Of a stretch of DNA of 64,000 bases, positions 37,692-45,683 are shown one piece after another (the first letter of the stretch is position 1; each line of letters begins with the position of its first letter). This DNA comes from JBBPYC01 sp965218765 (lineage in GTDB: Bacteria > Pseudomonadota > Gammaproteobacteria > Burkholderiales > Burkholderiaceae_C): contig CBDCLU010000002.1 in NCBI GenBank assembly GCA_965218765.1, forward strand, positions 496,001 to 560,000. Direction: 5' to 3'. The position numbers and the translations under genes were made by a program. Below the pieces are notes generated by a model, which saw nothing but the letters and a program-made list of their open reading frames with translations, made no database searches and was not told where the DNA came from.

Positions 37692-38888
37692 TCAATCCGG
37701 CTGCGGCAGGTAGCGCACCGCTAGCACGCCATCGATCCCACGCAGGGCCGCCAGCACCGGCGCTGCGACCGCGCTGTCCACATCGACCAGCGTATAGGCC
37801 ATGTCGCCGCGCGACTTGTTCGCCATGTTGTGGATGTTCAGATTGGCGTCTGCCATCGCGGTGGAAATCTGACCCAGCATGTTCGGCACATTCGCGTTCG
37901 CGATGCCGACCCGAAAACTCGACTCGCGCGGCATCGTGACGTCCGGAAAGTTCACCGCGTTCACGACGTTGCCGTGCTCCAGATAGTCGACGAGCTGCCG
38001 TGCGACCATCACCGCGCAGTTTTCTTCGGCCTCCGCGGTCGAAGCGCCCAGGTGCGGCAGCGCGATGGCCCGGGGCAGACCGTGCAGTCGTGCAGAAGGA
38101 AAATCGCACACGTAATGACCGAGCCGCCCCGCTTCGAGCGCAGTGCATACCGCTTCGCTGTCCACCACACCGTCGCGTGCGAAGTTGAGCAGCACCGCGT
38201 CGGGCTTCATCAACTTCAGGTTGTCGGCATGCACCAGATGCCGCGTGGCAGCGAGCAACGGCACGTGCACCGTGACGAAGTCGCTCGCGCGCAGCACGTC
38301 GGCCACGCTCGCAGCGCGGCGCACCTGTGACGGCAGGCTCCAGGCCGCATCGACCGTGATTTCCGGATCATAGCCATGTACCTTCATGCCGAGCTTGATC
38401 GCCGCATCGGCGACCAGGCAGCCGATCTTGCCGAGTCCGATCACGCCAAGCGTGTGGCCGGACAGCTCGACACCGGCAAAACGCTTCTTGCCGTTTTCCA
38501 CGGCCTGGTCCAGGTCGGCCGCCTCGACGTCCAGCGCCGACACGAAGGCCAGCGCATCGGCGATCCGCCGCGCGGCCAGCAGCATGCCGGCCAGCACCAG
38601 TTCCTTCACCGCATTCGCATTCGCACCGGGCGCGTTGAACACCGGCACGCCGCGCGCGCTCATCGCCGAGACCGGGATGTTGTTGGTGCCCGCACCGGCG
38701 CGCGCAATCGCCTGCACGGAGCCGGCGATCGATGTCCGGTGCAGATCGGCCGACCGCAGCAGCAGCGCATCCGGCCGCTCGAACGCAGCGCCGATGCGAT
38801 AGCGATCCGCCGTCAGGCAAGCCAGGCCCGCAGACGCGATCTGGTTGATCACCAGCACGTCGAAGCGCCGGGCCGGTGCCTCAGCCAT
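37692..38888 (-). CDS. serA: D-3-phosphoglycerate dehydrogenase
   Basis: A 398-residue NAD enzyme starting serine synthesis. The NAD-binding motif is GVIGLGKIGCLVADAA; catalytic Arg/Glu/His lie in LLNFARDGVVDSEAV and ALPHLGASTAEAEENCA. A C-terminal ACT domain (about 325-398: SSFRVGIANANVPNMLGQIS) probably confers serine control. The SerA start overlaps the serC stop by 8 nt, so serC-serA form an operon. The 3' end converges on the BPSS1780-like gene. Confidence 0.95.
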   Translation of the reverse strand: MAEAPARRFDVLVINQIASAGLACLTADRYRIGAAFERPDALLLRSADLHRTSIAGSVQAIARAGAGTNNIPVSAMSARGVPVFNAPGANANAVKELVLAGMLLAARRIADALAFVSALDVEAADLDQAVENGKKRFAGVELSGHTLGVIGLGKIGCLVADAAIKLGMKVHGYDPEITVDAAWSLPSQVRRAASVADVLRASDFVTVHVPLLAATRHLVHADNLKLMKPDAVLLNFARDGVVDSEAVCTALEAGRLGHYVCDFPSARLHGLPRAIALPHLGASTAEAEENCAVMVARQLVDYLEHGNVVNAVNFPDVTMPRESSFRVGIANANVPNMLGQISTAMADANLNIHNMANKSRGDMAYTLVDVDSAVAAPVLAALRGIDGVLAVRYLPQPD

Positions 38889-39963
38889 GGCTGGCTTCGA
38901 ATTCCTGCATGTAGGCGACCAGCGCCTGCACGCCTTCGATCGGCATCGCGTTGTAGATCGATGCGCGCATGCCGCCGACCGACCGGTGTCCCTTGAGCTG
39001 GACCATGCCGCGCTGCTGTGCGCCTTGCAGGAACGCCTCGTCCAGCTTGCTGTCGGCCAGCGTGAATGGCACGTTCATGATCGAGCGGTCGTCCGGTGCG
39101 ACCGGGTTCGCATAGAACGATGCGCCGTCCAGGTAGTCATAGAGCAGCGCGGCCTTGGCCCGATTGAGCTTCTCCACCGCGTCGAGCCCGCCGAGCGACT
39201 TGAGGTGCTTGAACACGAGGCCGGCGATGTAGATCGCATAGGTCGGCGGCGTGTTGAACATGGAGTCGTTGTCGGCCTGCTGCCGGTAATCGAACGCGGA
39301 AGGCGTGATCGGGAGCGCCTGGCCGATCAGATCGTCACGCACGATCACGATCGTGAGGCCTGAGGGTCCCATGTTCTTCTGCGCGCCTGCGTAGATCGCG
39401 CCGTACCGGCTCACATCGACCGGCCGCGACAGGATGTTGGACGACATGTCGGCCACCAGCGGCACGTCGCCGGTGTCCGGCGTCCAGTGGTATTCGACGC
39501 CACCGATCGTTTCGTTCGAGCAGATGTGCACGTACGCGGCCTGCGGGTCCAGGCGCCATTCAGACTGCTTCGGAATGCTCATGAAACGGCTGGCTTCGCC
39601 ACTAGCCGCCACGTTGACGCTCGCGAACTTCTTCGCTTCCTTGATCGATTTCTTCGACCAGTCGCCGGTGTCCACGTAATCGACGCTCGCATGGCCGCGC
39701 AGCAGGTTCATCGGGACAATCGCGTTCTCGCCGATCGCGCCGCCCTGCATGAACAGCACCTTGTAATTGGCTGGCACGTGCAACAGTTCGCGCAGCAGGC
39801 TCTCGGCTTCGGCATGGATCGAGATGAACTCCTTGCCGCGATGGCTCATCTCCATCACCGACATGCCGGAGCCGTGCCAGTCGAGCATTTCGTCGGCGGC
39901 CTGCCGCAGTACGGTCTCGGGCAGGACCGCAGGGCCGGGACTGAAGTTGAAGACGCGGGTCAT
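38881..39963 (-). CDS. serC: Phosphoserine aminotransferase
   Basis: A 360-residue PLP enzyme converting 3-phosphohydroxypyruvate and glutamate to phosphoserine. Opens TRVFNFSPGPAVLPETVL, the family start. The PLP lysine lies in YGAIYAGAQKNMGPSGL. SNETIGGVEYHW and MSSNILSRPVD are further active-site motifs. The frame is open 11 codons upstream, but the ATG at 39963 is the canonical start. It leads the serC-serA operon. Confidence 0.97.
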   Translation of the reverse strand: MTRVFNFSPGPAVLPETVLRQAADEMLDWHGSGMSVMEMSHRGKEFISIHAEAESLLRELLHVPANYKVLFMQGGAIGENAIVPMNLLRGHASVDYVDTGDWSKKSIKEAKKFASVNVAASGEASRFMSIPKQSEWRLDPQAAYVHICSNETIGGVEYHWTPDTGDVPLVADMSSNILSRPVDVSRYGAIYAGAQKNMGPSGLTIVIVRDDLIGQALPITPSAFDYRQQADNDSMFNTPPTYAIYIAGLVFKHLKSLGGLDAVEKLNRAKAALLYDYLDGASFYANPVAPDDRSIMNVPFTLADSKLDEAFLQGAQQRGMVQLKGHRSVGGMRASIYNAMPIEGVQALVAYMQEFEASHG

Positions 39964-40209
39964 GATTGGAAGTGGCTCGCAGCCGGAGTTTTGCATTCGA
40001 TCGGCGCGCGGCGGTCAGCGGTTCGAGATTCGGCGCTGGTGCCTGGCGAACGGACAGCTGGAAGCATAGCAATGTGGTGCAACGACACGGATAAAACCGC
40101 CGCCGCTGTAGGAGTGAGCCGACTCACATGCAAGGCGCCGGTCCGACAGCGCGCAGGCTCGCCTGGGTCTACATTGACCAGTCGAACCACCGTTTTGAAA
40201 GGAGTTCAT

Positions 40210-40422
40210 ATGAACGACGACAAGATCGAAGGCAACTGGAAGCAGTTCAAGGGCAAGATGAAAGAGCAATGGGGCAAGCTCACGGACGACGATTTCGACG
40301 TTGCCGAAGGCAAACGCGACCAGCTATCCGGCAAAATTCAAGAGCGTTACGGGATCGCCAAGGACGAAGCGGACAAGCAGATCGACGACTGGCACGGGCG
40401 CAACGCAGACTACCGCTGGTAG
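40210..40422 (+). CDS. CsbD-family stress-response protein
   Basis: A 70-residue hydrophilic protein: NDDKIEGNWKQFKGKMKEQW, then LSGKIQERYGIAKDEADKQI. This is the CsbD/YjbJ signature of small general-stress proteins induced by osmotic or cell-envelope stress. Excellent AAAGGAG ribosome binding site. It is followed by a clear rho-independent terminator. An upstream inverted repeat GTGAG-CCGA-CTCAC (40114-40127) might be an operator. Confidence 0.92.
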   Translation: MNDDKIEGNWKQFKGKMKEQWGKLTDDDFDVAEGKRDQLSGKIQERYGIAKDEADKQIDDWHGRNADYRW

Positions 40423-40463
40423 TGCGAGTCGGACGGTCTGCGCAGCCGTCATCTTGCAATTAT

Positions 40464-40490
40464 AAAAAGGGAGCTTCGGCTCCCTTTTTT
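40464..40490 (+). terminator. Rho-independent terminator of csbD-like gene
   Basis: Stem GGGAGC (40469-40474), TTCG tetraloop, GCTCCC (40479-40484), T6. Flanking A-run and T-run extend the helix and make it bidirectional, serving also the convergent CorC-type gene. Confidence 0.95.
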
Positions 40491-40523
40491 ATTTTCACCG
40501 GTACTTATTTCGCTTGCCCGTTG

Positions 40524-41846
40524 TCAGCCTTCGAGCAGCTGTTGCACCCCGCCACCCGGCAGCAGCGCAAGCACCTTGTCGATGCGCTTGCCTTCAAGTT
40601 CGACCACCTCGAACGTCCACCCTGCGCATTCGATGCGCTCACCCGCGATCGGCAAGGTACCGGTCACCGACATGAGCAAGCCAGCCACCGTGTTATAGCG
40701 TCCGCGGTCGTCATCGGGCAGCGTCTTGATGTCAAGCCGGTTCTTCAGCTCCCCGACCGGCATCATGCCGTCCAGCAGCCAGGAGCCGTCCTGGCGCCGC
40801 GTGGCCCAGGCTTCCAGCCGCGTGTCGGGATGCAGCTCTCCCGTGATCGCTTCCAGCAGGTCGCGCGGCGTCATCAAGCCTTGCACCACGCCGTATTCGT
40901 CCACCACGAACACCATGCGGCCAGCCCGGGTGCGGAATTGCTCCAGCACTTCCATGCCGCTCAACGTCTCGGGGATGAACGATGCCGGCACCGTATGCGA
41001 CTCGATCGGGCTTTGCGCCTCCGCTGCCCCCAGCTGCAGCAGTTGTGCAACGCTGATCACGCCCACCACATCGTCAAGCGAGCCGCGGCAGACCGGAAAC
41101 CAGGAGTGCGCGCCGCCTTGCGCAAGCGCACCGACCTGCTGCAACGCCTGCGTCACGGTGATGCGCGCATCGAACCAGCGCACGTCCGAGCGCGGCACCA
41201 TCAGTGAACTGAGCGGTCGGTCGTCGAGCCGGAACACGTTTTCCACCATCTGGTGCTCGTGCGCCTCGATCACGCCTGCATCACGCCCTTCTGCCAGGCT
41301 CGCGGCGATCTCCTCTTCCGTTACGGTGTGACCCGCTGCGTTGTTGTCGATGCGCAGCAGCTTGAGCATGCCCTGCGTGCTGAGCGTGAGCAGGCGCACG
41401 AACGGCTTGGCGATCGTCGCGACCCAGGTCATCGGACGCGAAATCCAGCGCGCCACGGCTTCCGGGTACAGCTGGCCGATGCGCTTGGGCACCAGCTCGC
41501 CCAGCACAATCGTGATGAAGGTGATCGCCGTCACGACGATGGCCGTCGCACTGACTTCGGCGGCACCCTGCGGCGCACCCAGCTTGATCAGCTGGGCAGC
41601 CAGATCGGCGCTGAACGCCGCTTCGCCGATGATGCCGTTCAACATGCCGATCGACGTGATGCCGACCTGCACCGAGGACAGGAACTGCGTCGGATCCTCC
41701 AGCAGCTTCAGCGCAGCGCGGGCGCCCTGGTCCCCATTGTCGGCCAGTGCCGTGAGGCGAATCTTGCGGCTTGATGCAAGGGCCAGCTCGGACATGGCGA
41801 ACACGCCGTTGAGCAATGTCAACAGCGCGATCAGCAGAAAATTCAT
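40524..41846 (-). CDS. HlyC/CorC-family (DUF21-CBS) membrane protein
   Basis: A 440-residue inner-membrane protein. The N-terminal DUF21/CNNM domain has four hydrophobic segments (NFLLIALLTLLNGVFAMSELAL; VSATAIVVTAITFITIVLGELVPKR). Two CBS domains follow (about 210-340: LMVPRSDVRWFD; VVDEYGVVQGLMTPRDLLEAI), then a CorC/HlyC C-terminal domain. Family members act in magnesium/cobalt efflux or related ion homeostasis; the exact ion is unknown. Its start is only 24 bp from the divergent apaH start, so the promoters must overlap the genes. Confidence 0.92.
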   Translation of the reverse strand: MNFLLIALLTLLNGVFAMSELALASSRKIRLTALADNGDQGARAALKLLEDPTQFLSSVQVGITSIGMLNGIIGEAAFSADLAAQLIKLGAPQGAAEVSATAIVVTAITFITIVLGELVPKRIGQLYPEAVARWISRPMTWVATIAKPFVRLLTLSTQGMLKLLRIDNNAAGHTVTEEEIAASLAEGRDAGVIEAHEHQMVENVFRLDDRPLSSLMVPRSDVRWFDARITVTQALQQVGALAQGGAHSWFPVCRGSLDDVVGVISVAQLLQLGAAEAQSPIESHTVPASFIPETLSGMEVLEQFRTRAGRMVFVVDEYGVVQGLMTPRDLLEAITGELHPDTRLEAWATRRQDGSWLLDGMMPVGELKNRLDIKTLPDDDRGRYNTVAGLLMSVTGTLPIAGERIECAGWTFEVVELEGKRIDKVLALLPGGGVQQLLEG

Positions 41847-41870
41847 GGATCAGCGAACAGGAACGGACAC

Positions 41871-42704
41871 ATGGCACTCTACTTCATCGGCGACCTGCAA
41901 GGCTGCGACAGCGCGTTTGCACAGCTGCTCGCAAAAATCGATTTCTCGCCGAGCCGCGACACGCTTTACCTGCTCGGCGACCTCGTCAACCGCGGACCGC
42001 AATCGTTGCAGGTGCTGCGCCGCGTGATCGACTATCAGTCAGCCGCACGCTGCCTGCTCGGCAACCACGATCTGCACCTGCTCGGCGTTGCGTTCGGCGT
42101 GCGCCGGCCCGGTCGCGGCGACACATTAGAGGCCGTGCTCGACGCACCCGATCGCGAACGGCTGGTCGACTGGCTGCGCCATCAGCCGCTCGCGCTGCAC
42201 GAGCATGGCTGGCTGATGGTGCATGCGGGCGTGCTGCCGCAATGGACGGTCGAGCAGACGCTTGCACTCGCCGCTGAAATCGAGGCTGCGCTGAGCGGCA
42301 ATCAGACAGCCGACTTTCTAACGTCGATGTACGGCAACGCGCCAGCCCGATGGGACGACAGCTTGCAGGGATCCGATCGGCTGCGCGTTGCGGTCAACGC
42401 CTTGACGCGACTACGCTTTTGCACGCCGGACGGCGAAATGGAATTCGGTCATCATGGCCAAGCTGACGCGGCACCGCGGGGCTACTTGCCGTGGTATGAC
42501 GTGCCACAACGGCGTACGGCGGCTGATCGCATCGCATTCGGACATTGGTCAACACAGGGGCTCGTCGACCGACCGATGCTGGCCGGCCTCGACACGGGCT
42601 GTGTCTGGGGTGGTGCGCTCACTGCTCTGCGTTTCAATCCGACCAAGGATGAGCGGGAACTGATCTCACTGGACTGCGAACAAGCCAGCCGTCCAGATAG
42701 CTGA
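41871..42704 (+). CDS. apaH: Symmetrical diadenosine tetraphosphatase
   Basis: A 277-residue metallophosphoesterase hydrolysing Ap4A to two ADP. Metal-binding motifs: YFIGDLQGCDSAF, YLLGDLVNRGPQSL, LLGNHDLHLLG, and VHAGVLPQW. Length and order match ApaH. It is divergent from the CorC-type gene. Confidence 0.95.
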   Translation: MALYFIGDLQGCDSAFAQLLAKIDFSPSRDTLYLLGDLVNRGPQSLQVLRRVIDYQSAARCLLGNHDLHLLGVAFGVRRPGRGDTLEAVLDAPDRERLVDWLRHQPLALHEHGWLMVHAGVLPQWTVEQTLALAAEIEAALSGNQTADFLTSMYGNAPARWDDSLQGSDRLRVAVNALTRLRFCTPDGEMEFGHHGQADAAPRGYLPWYDVPQRRTAADRIAFGHWSTQGLVDRPMLAGLDTGCVWGGALTALRFNPTKDERELISLDCEQASRPDS

Positions 42705-42774
42705 ACGATGGCTGCACTGCTTCCAGGCTTCTCCTGCGAGAGCCTGCCTGTCGGCTTACAGCACCGACTCGCTG

Positions 42775-43143
42775 CTACTTGCCACCACCTGCGCCGCCTC
42801 CGCCGCCACTGCCGCCTGCGCCTCCCGCACCAGCACCGCCTGCACCGCCTGCACCGCCTGCACCCGCTGCGCCCCCACCAGCACCGGCTGCGCCGCCACT
42901 GGAGCCGGCTCCTGCCGCATTGCCGGCACCAGCAGCCCCGTTGCCGGAGCCCGCTGAGCCAGCCGCCGGCCCACCGGAACCGCCGCCGACCGAAGGGCCA
43001 CGACTGGTCTGGATGCCGCCCGGTCCAGACTTGTAGACGCCGGGCTGGGTCTGGTCCGCAGCCTTGGTCTGGGCTTGCGCAGCGCCAGCGACTGCTGCAG
43101 CGCAAACAAGCAAGCCAATGATGGAAAAAGAAGTCGATTTCAT
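42775..43143 (-). CDS. Secreted glycine/alanine-rich low-complexity protein
   Basis: A 122-residue protein with a signal peptide (about 1-24, ending AAQAQ). After a short hydrophilic stretch (GVYKSGPGGIQTSRGPSVGG), residues 53-121 are almost only Gly, Ala and Ser (GAGGAGGAGGAGAGGAGGSG). It is probably disordered or forms Gly-rich fibres. The corresponding DNA has 9-bp tandem repeats (42833-42859), so length variation is likely. The next gene upstream is another small secreted protein on the same strand. No known family. An opposite-strand proline-rich frame covers the same bases but lacks a signal or start context. Confidence 0.6.
   Translation of the reverse strand: MKSTSFSIIGLLVCAAAVAGAAQAQTKAADQTQPGVYKSGPGGIQTSRGPSVGGGSGGPAAGSAGSGNGAAGAGNAAGAGSSGGAAGAGGGAAGAGGAGGAGGAGAGGAGGSGGGGGAGGGK
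42833..42859. repeat. Three perfect 9-bp tandem repeats in Gly-rich gene
   Basis: The 9-mer GCACCGCCT recurs three times in register at 42833-42859, with degenerate copies on both sides. On the coding (minus) strand it gives Gly-Gly-Ala units. Confidence 0.85.
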
Positions 43144-43168
43144 CAAAACAGGCTCCAAAAAAACCAGA

Positions 43169-43528
43169 TTACTTTGTCATCGGGCCGGTGCCGTTGCCCG
43201 AACCGTTCATGCGGTTCGACCCAGGGCTGCGTGTCACGGAAGCATCATCATGCTTGCCCTGCGCGCCATGCCCACTGCCGGAATTGCGGTTCATGGCGCC
43301 TCCGTCGATCGGGAGCCCGTGGGTTGCGCCCGCCGATTGGACACCGGGACGGGTCGACCCGATATTGGCAGTCGCGTTGCCCGTGTAGCCAGCGGTGTCG
43401 CCCTTGCCAGTATCCGGGACTGCTTGAACAACGCCGGGAACGGCAGCCTGCGGGTGGGTCTGGGCCGTCAGCGGCCCCACCGTGACAAGTGTTGCGAATG
43501 CGATGCCTGCTATTGACAGTGCTTTCAT
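43169..43528 (-). CDS. Small secreted hydrophilic protein, function unknown
   Basis: A 119-residue protein: signal peptide MKALSIAGIAFATLVTVGPL to about residue 22, then a Gly/Asn/Ser/Thr-rich region with no predicted fold (NATANIGSTRPGVQ; MNRNSGSGHGAQGKHDD; NRMNGSGNGTGPMTK). I do not recognise it. It lies 25 bp upstream of the Gly-rich gene, and the two were perhaps expressed together as surface or envelope proteins. Confidence 0.6.
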   Translation of the reverse strand: MKALSIAGIAFATLVTVGPLTAQTHPQAAVPGVVQAVPDTGKGDTAGYTGNATANIGSTRPGVQSAGATHGLPIDGGAMNRNSGSGHGAQGKHDDASVTRSPGSNRMNGSGNGTGPMTK

Positions 43529-43632
43529 GCAAATAACCTTTCCGTAAAACGTCGTGCGATCTAAAGTCGCCGCTTTCACTGCATACCGAACGGCAAAGTG
43601 CGTGCCCGAGAAGGTTCAGCGCCGCGGCGCCA

Positions 43633-45603
43633 TCAAGGCCAGGCCAGCTTCGATTTCCCAGAAGAAAACAGGCGCCCTACCTTGCGCGACTGCAGCATCG
43701 CGGCCAACACACCGCGCCAGCCGAATGTTGCCTTCACAGCGCGTGCAGCACGTGCACCATAGCTGCCATCGAGCGCCTCGGGCCCGTGCCGCTCAACGAG
43801 CGCCAGATTCACGACACTGCCGATCAGTCCCAAGTGCGTGAGCGCCTGCGGAAAGTTGCCGAGAAACGCACCGCTTCGTGCATCGACCTCTTCCGCAAAA
43901 AGCCCGACATCGTTCGCGCACGAGACCAGTTGCTCGACCAGTGCACGGGCCTGCTCGATGCGGCCGTCTGCCAGCTGCGCATCGGCCAGCCAGAAGCTGC
44001 AGACCAGGAATTCGCCCTCGTCGCCGTCGAGCCCGTCGTCGCCCGCATAACGGGCCAGAAAGATGTCGCCGCACCCGAGGCTTGCGCGGACCTCGTCGAT
44101 GGTGCGCGCCAACATGCCGTCCGGCAATGCGAAGCCCAGCATCGGCGCCAGCAGCACCGCCGCGTCCACGCCACCGTCGAATGCCTGGCGCAGCCAGCCA
44201 TTGCCGGGCTCGGCCGCATGCGCGAGGATCTCGCTGCGGACCAGTTCCGCTTCGATCTGCCACTTCGGGTCCAGCAGTCGCGCGGCGCGGTCGAGCGCCA
44301 CCCAGCACATCAGTTTGCCGTGCACATGCTGGCGCGCCGGGCCGCGGGTCTCCCAGATCCCCTGATCGGGCTCGCGCCAGTGGGCCGCAACATAGGTCGC
44401 CACGGCTTCGAGCAGGCGCCGGTACTGCGCATCAAGCCGGCCGCCCAGCAGTTGGTACATCCATGCCAAATCGAACATCTGCCCGTAGACATCAATCTGG
44501 TTTTGCCGGTAGGCGCCGTTGCCGACGCGCACCGGCGCGCTGCCATTCCAGCCGCGCAATTCGTCGATCGTCGATTCCGGCAGCCGCAGCTGGCCATCAA
44601 TGCCATACATCGGCCGCACCAGCGGCAGCGAACGCATGCACGCGCGCAGCAGAAAGTCGTGGAAGCAACTCGCTTCGCCGCTGTAGCCGAGCACCGACAG
44701 CGCATAGAGCGCGAACGACGCATCGCGCACCCAGCAATACCGATAGTCCCAATTGCGCGCGCCGCCGACCGCTTCGGGCAGCGAGGTGGTCGGTGCCGCA
44801 GCAATCGCGCCAGTTGGCGCGTAGGTCAACAGCTTCAGCGCCAACGCGCTGCGCCGGACCGCTGCTTCATGGGCACCGCGGTAGCGGCAGTATCCGATCC
44901 ACTCCTGCCAGAACGCACGCGTGGCCTCCAGAAATTCGGGCACCCGGGTGCCGGGCGGCTGACCCTCGACCACGCTGTCTGCCAGCACGAAGTCCAGCCG
45001 CGCACCTGCCTGCAGGACGAAGGCGGCCGAGACATGATCGCCATGCACCGCGAACTCGACCTCGCCATACAAGGTCGGCATTTCCTCACCTGCCTGCACG
45101 CGCCCCGGCTGCAACTGCAGTTGCACCGGTTCACGCGCGAATGCCTTGGACGGCCGGTACTGAAGTTCGAGTTCGACCGTGCCTGCCAGCCCCTCGAGCC
45201 GCCGCACGATCCAGCCTGGCGCGTTCAGGTGCACGTAGTCATGCACGCCGGCATCTAGCGTGCGGCCGACCGGCATGAAGTCGAGCAACGCGACACGACC
45301 GTGGGCGGTCTCGAACTCGGTACGCAGCAGATTGGTGTCATTTACATAGCCCCGCTGGCTGGCGTAGGTACCGAGCGGCCGAATCTGCCAGTACCCGCCA
45401 CGCTCGCGGTCGAGGACGCGGCAGAACACCGGGTCTTCATCAAAGCGATGTAGCGTGGCCCAGTCGATGCTTCCGTCCGGCGTGACCAGCGCGGCTCCGT
45501 GGCAGTCGCCGATCAGCGCGTGATTCTCGATCGGCTGGTCGTCCTGCCGGGTCGTCGGCGCAGCCGACGCCACGGTTGCTTGATCTTGCTCGGTGCCCAT
45601 CAT
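43633..45603 (-). CDS. Glycoside hydrolase family 15 protein (glucoamylase/trehalase-like)
   Basis: A 656-residue cytosolic protein. The N-terminal beta-sandwich starts NHALIGDCHGAALVTPDGSIDWATLHRFDEDPVFC, the usual bacterial GH15 opening. The (alpha/alpha)6 barrel has GGARNWDYRYCWVRDASFALYAL, then GLFAEEVDARSGAFLGNFPQALTHLG with the second acid. GH15 bacterial members hydrolyse alpha-glucans or trehalose. Given the adjacent trehalose and glycogen genes, either substrate fits. No signal peptide. It is oriented away from gshA. Confidence 0.88.
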   Translation of the reverse strand: MMGTEQDQATVASAAPTTRQDDQPIENHALIGDCHGAALVTPDGSIDWATLHRFDEDPVFCRVLDRERGGYWQIRPLGTYASQRGYVNDTNLLRTEFETAHGRVALLDFMPVGRTLDAGVHDYVHLNAPGWIVRRLEGLAGTVELELQYRPSKAFAREPVQLQLQPGRVQAGEEMPTLYGEVEFAVHGDHVSAAFVLQAGARLDFVLADSVVEGQPPGTRVPEFLEATRAFWQEWIGYCRYRGAHEAAVRRSALALKLLTYAPTGAIAAAPTTSLPEAVGGARNWDYRYCWVRDASFALYALSVLGYSGEASCFHDFLLRACMRSLPLVRPMYGIDGQLRLPESTIDELRGWNGSAPVRVGNGAYRQNQIDVYGQMFDLAWMYQLLGGRLDAQYRRLLEAVATYVAAHWREPDQGIWETRGPARQHVHGKLMCWVALDRAARLLDPKWQIEAELVRSEILAHAAEPGNGWLRQAFDGGVDAAVLLAPMLGFALPDGMLARTIDEVRASLGCGDIFLARYAGDDGLDGDEGEFLVCSFWLADAQLADGRIEQARALVEQLVSCANDVGLFAEEVDARSGAFLGNFPQALTHLGLIGSVVNLALVERHGPEALDGSYGARAARAVKATFGWRGVLAAMLQSRKVGRLFSSGKSKLAWP

Positions 45604-45683
45604 TCATCTTAGTTGGCGACGACGCGCGCATGTGATCGCAAGCGTATGTCAGACCGGCCAAGCAGGACCGCTGCAGCACACCT

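Noticed and set aside
42779..43036. Proline-rich plus-strand frame over the Gly-rich gene
   Set aside because: It is the complement of Gly/Ala codons, lacks a signal peptide and ribosome binding site; the minus frame has both a signal peptide and a sensible start.
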